Positions 56,758 to 64,000 of a stretch of 64,000 bases of DNA are shown piece by piece (positions within the stretch are counted from its first letter, which is position 1; every line of letters begins with the position of its first letter). The stretch comes from Prosthecobacter debontii (lineage in GTDB: Bacteria; Verrucomicrobiota; Verrucomicrobiia; Verrucomicrobiales; Verrucomicrobiaceae), in assembly GCF_900167535.1 (NCBI RefSeq), contig NZ_FUYE01000004.1:100699-164698 (forward strand). Reading direction: 5' to 3'. Both the position numbers and the translations under genes were made by a program. Below the pieces are notes generated by a model. The model was not told the origin of the DNA. It did not search any database and saw only the letters and a list, made by a program, of their open reading frames with translations.

Positions 56758-59136
56758 ATGTCTGCTGCCAACGAACTGAACATCAATATCGAGCATGTCG
56801 AACGCGTCGCCAAGGAGCTAGGCCTGAAGGCCATCCAGGTGGGGGCGACGGCGAAGCTCTTCGCCGATGGTGCGACGGTGCCCTTCATCGCTCGCTACCG
56901 TAAAGAGGCGACGGGCTCTATGGATGAGGTTCAGATCCAGAATGTGAAGGATCGCATGGAGCAACTGGTGGCGCTGGATGACCGACGAGCGGCGATTGTG
57001 AAGTCTCTGGAGGAGCGCAAGCTGATGACGGATGTGCTGCGGGCAAAAATCGAGAAAGCCGAGACGATGAACGTGCTGGAGGATATCTTTGCGCCGTTCC
57101 GTCCGAAGCGCCGCACGCGGGCGACGATTGCGAAGGAGAAGGGCCTAGAGCCGCTGGCGGACTTCATCGAGGCGAATCTATTCACTCATGGCGTGGATCT
57201 GACCTCCGAGGCGGCCAAGCTGGTGAATCCAGATCACGAAAACGAAGAGCTTCGCGTGAAGGATGTGAATGAGGCGCTGGCCGGTGCTCGTGACATCATT
57301 GCGGAGCGTATCAGTGACAATGCGGAGGCTCGCGCTGCTCTGAGAAAGCTGTTTGCCGAGCAGAGCACGGTGTCCTCCAAGGTGATGTATGGTAAGGAAA
57401 ACGAGGCGGATGCGCAGAAATTCCGGGACTACTTTGATTGGTCTGAGCCGCTGAAGGCCATCCCCTCCCACCGCATGCTGGCCATCCGCCGAGGTGAAAA
57501 AGAAGGCTTCCTGCTGATGCGGGTGAACCCACCGGAAGACACCGCGGTGCAGGTGGTGAGCAATCTCTTTGTCAAAGGCGGCAATGCGTGCACAGATCAG
57601 ATGAAGCTGGCTTGTGCGGATAGCTACAAGCGCCTGCTCAGCAGCAGCATGGAGACGGAGTTTCGCCTGGAGTCCAAGAAAAAGGCCGATGCCGAAGCGG
57701 TGCGTGTTTTCGCGGATAACCTGCGTGAACTCCTGCTGGCTGCGCCTCTCGGACAGAAGCGTGTGTTAGGGATCGACCCAGGCTTCCGCACAGGGTGTAA
57801 GGTGGTGGTGCTGGATGCGCAAGGTCAGCTCCTTTTCAATGATGTGATCTATTTGTTAGGTGAAGGCAACAGCCTGATGCAGGCGAAGACGCTGATCCTC
57901 AATCTGGTGGATCGTTTCAAGATCGAAGCCATCGCCATCGGTAACGGCACGGCCAGCCGTGAGACGGAAAACTTCATCAACAAGATCGGTGTGCCGAAGG
58001 CCATCCCCGTCATCATGGTGAATGAGAGCGGAGCCTCCATTTACAGCGCCAGTGAAGTGGCGCGTGAGGAGTTCCCGAACCATGACGTCACTGTGCGTGG
58101 TGCGGTGTCCATCGGACGCCGTCTCATGGACCCGCTCGCCGAGTTGGTGAAGATTGACGCCAAGTCCATTGGAGTCGGTCAGTATCAGCATGACGTGGAT
58201 CAGAACCTTCTGAAGAACAGCCTGGACAACGTGGTGATCAGCGCGGTGAACGGTGTCGGTGTGGAACTGAATACGGCGAGCAAGCAGTTGCTCAGCTATG
58301 TGTCCGGCCTCAACAGCACCCATGCGGCAAACATCGTGGCTTTCCGCAACGAGAACGGCCCCTTCAAGACGCGCAAGGATCTGCTGAAGGTGCCTCGTCT
58401 GGGCGACAAGGCCTTCGAGCAAGCTGCAGGCTTCCTGCGTATCCGAAACGCCACGCATCCGCTCGATGCCAGCGCGGTCCACCCTGAGCGTTATCCCCTG
58501 GTGGAGAAAATGGCGGCGGATCTTGGCTGCACCGTGGCAGACCTGATGCAGAAGGCGGACCTACGCCAGAAGATCGATCTGAAAAAGTATGTCAGCGAGG
58601 AAGTTGGTCTGCCGACCCTGCAAGACATCATGAACGAATTGGCTAAGCCGGGACGTGACCCACGTAAGCAGTTCGAGGTCTTCAACTTCGCAGAAGGTGT
58701 CAACGATATGAAGGACCTGACCGTGGGCATGAAGCTGCCGGGCATCGTCACCAACGTGACCGCCTTCGGGGCCTTCGTGGACATCGGCGTGCATCAGGAT
58801 GGCCTCGTCCACGTCAGCCAGCTCAGCGATACCTTTGTGCGTGATCCCGCTGAAGTCGTGAAGGTGGCTCAGAAGGTCATGGTTACCGTCACGGAGGTGG
58901 ACATCCAGCGCAAGCGCATCGCCCTCAGCATGAAGTCGAAACCGGACTTCGAGAAAAAGACCGGCGGAGGTGGTCCTCGTCCCGCAGCGCAGGGAGGCCC
59001 AGGCGGCGGTCAGCGCAGCGGCGGCTTCGGCGGAGGAGATCGCAATCGCAGCAGTGGAGGTGGTATGGGCAATCCCTTTGGAGGCGGCGGCGGTGGTGAC
59101 TGGTTCACCGCAGCGACGCAGAAGGGGAAGAAGTAA
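56758..59136 (+). CDS. tex: Tex-family transcription accessory / S1 RNA-binding protein
   Basis: The product is 792 aa. Order: Tex N-terminal helical domain (IARYRKEATGSMDEVQIQNV near 45), YqgF RNase H-like core (VLGIDPGFRTGCKVVVLDAQ near 337), HhH region (NSTHAANIVAFRNENGPFKT near 525), and the S1 domain (GIVTNVTAFGAFVDIGVHQD near 660). A roughly 60-residue Gly/Arg-rich tail ends in GNPFGGGGGGDWFTAATQKG, likely an RNA-binding disordered tail. Tex supports transcription and RNA handling. It is divergent from the PNPOx-fold gene and followed by a hairpin terminator. Confidence 0.95.
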   Translation: MSAANELNINIEHVERVAKELGLKAIQVGATAKLFADGATVPFIARYRKEATGSMDEVQIQNVKDRMEQLVALDDRRAAIVKSLEERKLMTDVLRAKIEKAETMNVLEDIFAPFRPKRRTRATIAKEKGLEPLADFIEANLFTHGVDLTSEAAKLVNPDHENEELRVKDVNEALAGARDIIAERISDNAEARAALRKLFAEQSTVSSKVMYGKENEADAQKFRDYFDWSEPLKAIPSHRMLAIRRGEKEGFLLMRVNPPEDTAVQVVSNLFVKGGNACTDQMKLACADSYKRLLSSSMETEFRLESKKKADAEAVRVFADNLRELLLAAPLGQKRVLGIDPGFRTGCKVVVLDAQGQLLFNDVIYLLGEGNSLMQAKTLILNLVDRFKIEAIAIGNGTASRETENFINKIGVPKAIPVIMVNESGASIYSASEVAREEFPNHDVTVRGAVSIGRRLMDPLAELVKIDAKSIGVGQYQHDVDQNLLKNSLDNVVISAVNGVGVELNTASKQLLSYVSGLNSTHAANIVAFRNENGPFKTRKDLLKVPRLGDKAFEQAAGFLRIRNATHPLDASAVHPERYPLVEKMAADLGCTVADLMQKADLRQKIDLKKYVSEEVGLPTLQDIMNELAKPGRDPRKQFEVFNFAEGVNDMKDLTVGMKLPGIVTNVTAFGAFVDIGVHQDGLVHVSQLSDTFVRDPAEVVKVAQKVMVTVTEVDIQRKRIALSMKSKPDFEKKTGGGGPRPAAQGGPGGGQRSGGFGGGDRNRSSGGGMGNPFGGGGGGDWFTAATQKGKK

Positions 59137-59171
59137 GCCTACTCTGACAGCGAGAGAGAGAGATCTCAAGC

Positions 59172-59201
59172 GATCAGCACAGCGAAGGCGCTGTGCTGAT
59201 C
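59172..59201 (+). terminator. hairpin terminator after tex
   Basis: A perfect 13-bp stem GATCAGCACAGCG / CGCTGTGCTGATC with the loop AAGG sits 36 bases after the tex stop. Flanking AAGC/GCTT could extend it with a 2-base bulge. There is no T-run. Confidence 0.7.
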
Positions 59202-59361
59202 TCGCTTCATGGATCGGGAGAAGTCATCTTAAATCTTGGTCCACTCGTGTCGCTTAGGCTTTCGGCTGCCAAGTGAATGCAGCGGAATGATTCTAGGCGT
59301 TTGCTTGAACAATGAGATTGAAGGGATCAGTTGTTCTTCACTAGAATGAACAGGCGAAGTG

Positions 59362-60423
59362 ATGTTGACCTATGACCCGATCCTCTTAGCCAATGTTGGC
59401 ACCCCATTCATCTTGGGCAGTATGGCTCATTTGGCAGGAGGAAACATGCTGCTGGGAGGATTAGATGGCAACTTGATCGCCAGATGGTTTGGTACATCAA
59501 AGATCAGAAGTGTCTGCATCTCCATGGCCGCTAACTACTTTTCGGCTTGGTGTGGCGGTATCCCTCTTTGCTATTTTTTGGCCAACCAAGACGGGATCAC
59601 CATCGTCAATATCAAGACGTGGTTTTTGGGGTTCGTCATCCTCGCGTTCCTTCTGACGTTGCTCCTCGAACTGCCTTTTATCTGGCTGATTCTACGACCA
59701 ACAAGGGCCTCTTTCTGGCGTGTGTTGAGGGCAACGATTCTGATTCAAACCATCAGTTATCCACTTCTGTTTGGATGGTATTGGCTCGTTAGCGACAAGT
59801 CCATGCTTACCCGTCTGGAGACAGTGCCTGCATCAAAACTGGATTTACCCACAGATTGTTCATTGTTTTACGTTTCGTCAGACGGTCGCCAAGTGATTCA
59901 ATGCGCTCTAGATGGCAGCCAAGGTCAAGTCGTGGCTGAAGTCGCTATTCTGGAAAAAGATGGATCTTTGAGGGTTCAAACGAAGCCTTCAGGGGGCTAT
60001 CAACTGATGTATCAAAGCAGACGTGAAGGTCACGACAAGATACTCATAGGCGACTTTAGCTCATCCCTTCCAGGGAAGTCTCCACCGAGTGAAGGTGGCG
60101 GACTCTTATGGGGAGAGATCCCTTCTCTGTCTCCAAACAACAAGTGGCGATATTTGACTGGGTTTTGGGCCAGCTATGGACTGCAACGTTGGCAAAAAGG
60201 TTTCAAAACCGAGATGTATGGGATGGAGTTGCCTTTCGCCTCGTGGTACATCCGTAATGCGGTTCACATCCAGGATGATTTAGTGTGTTTCCGATTGGGT
60301 GACGATCAAATCTGCGCCTTGAGATTTGATCGACGCCAGATCGCTTTAATCACACGTGGGCGGGCCTTGTTGGTCGTTAGGAGGCCGCAAGACCTACTCC
60401 CAAGCGAGTCCAAAACCCAATGA
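59362..60423 (+). CDS. membrane protein, unknown
   Basis: The product is 353 aa. Four or so hydrophobic segments lie in the first 150 residues: VGTPFILGSMAHLAGGNMLL, the stretch around FSAWCGGIPLCYFL, FLGFVILAFLLTLLLELPFI and ILIQTISYPLLFGWYWLV. A soluble, beta-rich C-terminal half (residues 160-353) follows, with WD-like wording (YVSSDGRQVIQCALDGSQGQ). No family recognised. The ATG at 59362 is chosen; a GTG one codon earlier is possible. The stop overlaps the next gene by 4 bases (ATGA), so the two form an operon. Confidence 0.65.
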   Translation: MLTYDPILLANVGTPFILGSMAHLAGGNMLLGGLDGNLIARWFGTSKIRSVCISMAANYFSAWCGGIPLCYFLANQDGITIVNIKTWFLGFVILAFLLTLLLELPFIWLILRPTRASFWRVLRATILIQTISYPLLFGWYWLVSDKSMLTRLETVPASKLDLPTDCSLFYVSSDGRQVIQCALDGSQGQVVAEVAILEKDGSLRVQTKPSGGYQLMYQSRREGHDKILIGDFSSSLPGKSPPSEGGGLLWGEIPSLSPNNKWRYLTGFWASYGLQRWQKGFKTEMYGMELPFASWYIRNAVHIQDDLVCFRLGDDQICALRFDRRQIALITRGRALLVVRRPQDLLPSESKTQ

Positions 60424-60698
60424 ATTCAGAAACCTGTCTTGATTCCAACGGAGGAAGCGACTGCCCTTTTCGCAGGGGGCAAGCTTATCGGGTGCGATGC
60501 GACTTCAGAGCCTTGAGGGATCGCTTCCGCGAGGGCGAAATCTTGGTCTATGAGTCTCTGGCTTATTCTCGCTATGATGGGATCATGGGCTATTTCTTCC
60601 GGCAGGAAGGCAGGCCAGAGATACGGATTTGGGATCTGGAAGACGAGAAGCCCATCTCTGTCTGGCGAGACTTCTTCGAGGAAGTTCCGAGCGTTTGA
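60420..60698 (+). CDS. small hypothetical protein coupled to membrane protein
   Basis: The 92-aa acidic/aromatic protein (RRGQAYRVRCDFRALRDRFR; YESLAYSRYDGIMGYFFRQE) has a compact beta-rich look and no signal or membrane segment. It is translationally coupled through ATGA to the membrane protein upstream. No family recognised; it may act together with that protein. Confidence 0.6.
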   Translation: MNSETCLDSNGGSDCPFRRGQAYRVRCDFRALRDRFREGEILVYESLAYSRYDGIMGYFFRQEGRPEIRIWDLEDEKPISVWRDFFEEVPSV

Positions 60699-60778
60699 GA
60701 ACGCGCGACTCCGAAATAAAGGAACACGCTGTAAGGGACGAATGACGGAACACGTACTTTGATGCCTTTTTCTTGACC

Positions 60779-63700
60779 ATGACGGCTCGTTTCTTTCCTC
60801 TTCTCACGCTTTGTTCTTTGGCTGCGACGCTTCACGCGGAACCGCAATGGATTTGGTCATCGAAAAAAGCCGAGGCTCAGGAAAAAGCGACCTTCAAGCA
60901 GAGTTTTGATCTCAAGCTGACCCCGAAATCCGCCACCCTTAGTCTGACCTGTGACAATGGCGCGACCGTTTTCATCAACGGCAAAAAGGCGGTGGTGAAT
61001 GAGGATTGGCAGAAACCGGTAAAGGTCGATGTGATCAAGCTTTTGGAGTTGGGAGCCACCAACGTCATTGAAGTGCAGGCCACGAATCGTGGAGGCAGCG
61101 CGGGTATGATTGCCAAGCTCGAACTGGAAAAACAGCAGGGCGGTGTGGAGGTCATCGAGACCAACGACCAGTGGCAGGCAGCGGCCACGGGCACGAATGA
61201 CTGGAAGCCGGCGGTGGTTCTCGGAGCTTATGGCGTCGGCCCCTGGGGAAAGGTGTTTGATGGGAAGATCGGTTTTTCCAAAGGTGAAGGCACGGTGGTG
61301 GCGGCTGAGGACGTGACCGTGCCAAAAGGCTTTAAGGTGGAACTCCTCTACACCGTGCCCAAGGAAGAGCAGGGGTCCTGGGTGGCTCTGACGACCGATG
61401 ACAAAGGCCGCCTGATCGCTTGTGATCAATACGGCAGCCTCTATCGCATGAGCGTTCCTGCCATTGGCAAGACGGAGTTGCTCAAGCCCGAGAAACTAAA
61501 CATCGAATTCGGCAAGGCTCACGGGCTTCTGTATGCCTTTCATAGCCTCTATGTGATGGTGAATGAAAACGGTAAAGACAATGGTCTGTATCGCCTTCAA
61601 GACACCGATGGTGATGATCAATACGATAAGAAAGAGCGATTGGTCACCATGGCCGGTGGTGGGGAGCATGGCCTGCACAGCATGACCGTCAGCCCCGATG
61701 GTAAGCGCATCTATTTCAATGGCGGCAATCATACCGAGCTGCCTAACGAACTATCCAAAAGCCGTCCCGCTAAACTTTGGGACGAAGATCACATCCTGCC
61801 GCGCATGTGGGATGCCAATGGACATGCTCGGGGCAAGATGGCACCGGGAGGATTCATCTGCAGCATGACCCCTGAGGGCAAAGATGTGGAGCTCTTCTGC
61901 TATGGCTTCCGCAATGAATTCGACATCGCTTTCGATCTCAGCGGCGAGCTCTTCACCTACGATGCTGATATGGAGTGGGACATCGGTTCCCCCTGGTATC
62001 GCCCCACGCGTGTGAATCATTGTGTCAGTGGTGCCGACTACGGCTGGCGCAGCGGCAGCGGGAAGTGGCCGCGATACTATCCCGATAGCTTGCCGACGAC
62101 TTTGGACATCGGTCCTGGAAGTCCCACGGGCGTGGTCAGCGGTCAAGGCGCCAAATTCCCCGCCAAGTATCAGCGCGCGGTCTTCATCAACGACTGGACC
62201 TATGGCACCATGTGGGCCATCCACCTGCACCCAAAAGGCGCCAGCTTCCTGGCCGAGCGTGAGGAGTTTGTCTTTGGCAAACCACTGCCTCTGACCGATG
62301 TCATCATTCACCCTCAAGATGGTGCCATGTATTTCGCCATCGGAGGACGCCGCACTCAGTCGGGTGTGTATCGTGTCACGTATGTGGGTGATGAATCCAC
62401 AGCTCCTGTGCAGGCGCTGCCTCTGGATGAAGAGACCCGCATGCGCCATGTCCTGGAATCCATGCATGCCGATGGCCAGGAGCCTGCGAAGATCCTCGCC
62501 GCTGCTTGGCCTTACCTCAGCCATAGCGATCGCCATGTGCGTTATGCCGCCCGTGTCGCCATCGAGCGTCTGCCGCAGGAGCTCTGGAAAGACAAAGCTC
62601 TGGGCGAAACTCAGCCCATGGCGTTGATCGAGGGCCTTGTGGCTTTGGCTCGTGTCAATGGCACGAAGTCCGAAGCTCCTGCCGCGAAACCTGCCGCCGG
62701 TTCATCTTCTCCTGGCATCAGTGATGTCACTCCCGATAAGGTCGAACTCCAGCAGCAGATGCTGGGGGCCTTGAGTCGTCTGCAAGGGGCCGATCTCAGC
62801 CTGGATCAGCACTTGGCCGCCCTGCGTGCTTTGGAACTCATCTTGATCCGTCTTGGCAAACCCGCCCCCGAGGTCTGTGCCTCCATCGTGGAGAACCTGG
62901 AGCCGCATTACCCGAGCGAAAGCGACGCCGTGAATCGCGAACTCTGCCAGATCCTCATCGCTCTGGACTCTATTAAGGCTCCGGCGGAAACCCTGGCTCT
63001 CATGGCCACCGCCAAGGATGACTTCAAGGAAGTCGCCAGCGATGCCGTTCTCAGTCGCAATGATGGTTATGCCAATGCCGCTCGTGCCGCAGCAGGCAGT
63101 CGCCCGAATGCCCAGCAGATCGCCTACATGTTCGCGCTGCGGAATGCCAAAGTCGGTTGGACTCCCGAACTGCGGAAGACCTTCTTCTCCTGGTTCCCTC
63201 GTGCCCGCACTTGGAAGGGCGGCAACAGCTTCAAGGGCTTCATTGAAAACATCCGCAAGGACTCCCTGGCCACCTTCGTGCCTGAGGTCGAGTTGGCTGA
63301 CATGGAGGCTCTGAGCAGCAAGGTGGAAGGGAGTGACATCCCCAACTACGTCGCCCCGAAAGGCCCCGGTAAAGCCTGGACCGTGGACGAAGTCGTCACC
63401 CTCGTTGGCAGTGGCTTGAAAGGTCGCGACTTCAAGAATGGCGAGGCCATGTATCGCAGCGTCATGTGTGCCACCTGCCATCGCTTCAATGGCGACGGCG
63501 GCAGCATCGGCCCCGACCTCACCGGCAGCGGCAACCGCTACACCATCCGCGACCTCATGGAAAACATCGTGGAGCCGAGCAAGGTCATCTCCGATCAATA
63601 CGACAGCCACGAGATCGTCAAGAAAGACGGCACCACCATCCTCGGCCGCATCGTCGTGGAGGAAAACGGCAAGGTCTTCGTCATGGCCAACCCCTTCGCT

Positions 63701-63871
63701 CCGAACGACCAACTCGCGATCAACGAGAGCGAAATCGCTCGCAAGGAAACCCGCAAAGTCTCCATGATGCCCCCCGGCCTCATCAATGCCTTGAACCAGG
63801 ACGAACTCCTCGACCTCATCGCCTACCTGCTAAGCGGCGGCAATGACCAGGACAAGGTGTTCGCGAAGTGA
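60779..63871 (+). CDS. PVC-type haem-binding CxxCH protein / putative membrane-bound dehydrogenase
   Basis: The product is 1030 aa with a Sec signal (FFPLLTLCSLAATLHAEP). Domains: an N-terminal galactose-binding-like beta-sandwich (residues about 20-160, with LTCDNGATVFINGKKAVVNE), a six-bladed propeller of the Pirellula/Verrucomicrobium dehydrogenase type (residues about 180-560, e.g. MAGGGEHGLHSMTVSPDGKR), a helical HEAT-like region, and a C-terminal cytochrome-like domain with C897-C900-H901 (CATCHRFNGDGGSIGPDLTG). This is TIGR02604 + TIGR02603 architecture. It probably oxidises a sugar-like substrate in the periplasm. ATG 60779 is preferred to a TTG at 60773. Confidence 0.9.
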   Translation: MTARFFPLLTLCSLAATLHAEPQWIWSSKKAEAQEKATFKQSFDLKLTPKSATLSLTCDNGATVFINGKKAVVNEDWQKPVKVDVIKLLELGATNVIEVQATNRGGSAGMIAKLELEKQQGGVEVIETNDQWQAAATGTNDWKPAVVLGAYGVGPWGKVFDGKIGFSKGEGTVVAAEDVTVPKGFKVELLYTVPKEEQGSWVALTTDDKGRLIACDQYGSLYRMSVPAIGKTELLKPEKLNIEFGKAHGLLYAFHSLYVMVNENGKDNGLYRLQDTDGDDQYDKKERLVTMAGGGEHGLHSMTVSPDGKRIYFNGGNHTELPNELSKSRPAKLWDEDHILPRMWDANGHARGKMAPGGFICSMTPEGKDVELFCYGFRNEFDIAFDLSGELFTYDADMEWDIGSPWYRPTRVNHCVSGADYGWRSGSGKWPRYYPDSLPTTLDIGPGSPTGVVSGQGAKFPAKYQRAVFINDWTYGTMWAIHLHPKGASFLAEREEFVFGKPLPLTDVIIHPQDGAMYFAIGGRRTQSGVYRVTYVGDESTAPVQALPLDEETRMRHVLESMHADGQEPAKILAAAWPYLSHSDRHVRYAARVAIERLPQELWKDKALGETQPMALIEGLVALARVNGTKSEAPAAKPAAGSSSPGISDVTPDKVELQQQMLGALSRLQGADLSLDQHLAALRALELILIRLGKPAPEVCASIVENLEPHYPSESDAVNRELCQILIALDSIKAPAETLALMATAKDDFKEVASDAVLSRNDGYANAARAAAGSRPNAQQIAYMFALRNAKVGWTPELRKTFFSWFPRARTWKGGNSFKGFIENIRKDSLATFVPEVELADMEALSSKVEGSDIPNYVAPKGPGKAWTVDEVVTLVGSGLKGRDFKNGEAMYRSVMCATCHRFNGDGGSIGPDLTGSGNRYTIRDLMENIVEPSKVISDQYDSHEIVKKDGTTILGRIVVEENGKVFVMANPFAPNDQLAINESEIARKETRKVSMMPPGLINALNQDELLDLIAYLLSGGNDQDKVFAK

Positions 63872-63882
63872 TGCTCAAGGCG

Positions 63883-63920
63883 TGACGGCATCCTGCCGTC
63901 ATATGAGGCCAGGATGGCCT
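63883..63920. repeat. REP/BIME-like pair of facing hairpins
   Basis: Hairpin 1 is TGACGGCA-TCC-TGCCGTCA (63883-63901); hairpin 2 is AGGCC-AGGAT-GGCCT (63906-63920). Read on the minus strand, hairpin 1 contains GGCAGGATGCC; hairpin 2 contains GGCCAGGATGGCC on the plus strand. They share the core CAGGATG in opposite orientation with a 4-base gap, the layout of a BIME. They lie 12 bases after the stop of the preceding gene and may also act as its terminator. Confidence 0.5.
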
Positions 63921-64000
63921 AGAGGATACGTTGATTGTCAATGCGTTATGAGAGCTTTTATGAAAGACACACGTTAGACACACTGCTCATTCATTGAATC

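Noticed and set aside
62702..63712. 336-aa minus-strand frame inside the haem-binding protein gene
   Set aside because: Fully contained antisense to a gene with clear domains; no family resemblance.

Overview
The window reads as a chromosomal segment of a Verrucomicrobia bacterium, probably of the Prosthecobacter/Verrucomicrobium group. This rests on content: paired DUF1552/DUF1592 and DUF1549-DUF1553/DUF1501 genes with PVC-type CxxCH haem motifs, a PVC-type haem-binding dehydrogenase-like protein, autotransporter-type beta-strand repeat proteins ending in PEP-CTERM signals, and a complete Verru_Chthon A-B-C-D cassette. No rRNA, tRNA, CRISPR array, integrase or transposase was recognised. Calls come from reading the sequence and recalling families; no database search was run.

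Layout. 1-192: N-terminus of an exported protein running off the left edge. 387-5557: a DabB-DabA inorganic-carbon uptake pair with a divergent LysR regulator and two T-N11-A type palindromes between them. 5694-9475: DUF1552 and DUF1592-type cytochrome pair. 10115-17041: the F1Fo ATP synthase operon atpBEFHAGDC with a strong terminator, preceded by a palindrome that fits the Rex redox-repressor operator consensus exactly. 17311-21955: DUF1549/LamG/DUF1553 cytochrome and DUF1501 pair. 22130-26326: PRC-barrel protein, glucose-6-phosphate isomerase, a small membrane protein and a NupC-type nucleoside transporter. 26341-33664 (minus): DUF58 and MoxR pair, exported glutathione peroxidase, and a 1387-aa beta-strand repeat PEP-CTERM protein. 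33738-40485: housekeeping and small operons (pdxH, hpt-moaD-like, methyltransferase, FloA/NfeD, metF-ROK kinase).

40519-55783 (minus) is the most distinctive region. It is a tightly packed five-gene operon: a 2786-aa beta-strand repeat PEP-CTERM protein followed by Verru_Chthon A, B, C and D. The N-termini of A, B, C and D match the pattern of the four type II secretion minor pseudopilins. A resembles GspK (no Glu at mature position 5), while B, C and D resemble GspI, GspJ and GspH (Glu5 present). My reading is that the operon encodes a dedicated pseudopilus tip complex together with its giant surface substrate. No secretin, ATPase, platform protein or major pseudopilin lies in the window, so the rest of the machine would have to be encoded elsewhere.

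56052-63871: a PNPOx-fold protein, the Tex transcription accessory protein with a Gly-rich tail, an unknown two-gene membrane operon, and a large PVC-type haem-binding protein. The right edge carries two facing hairpins that look like a REP/BIME element.
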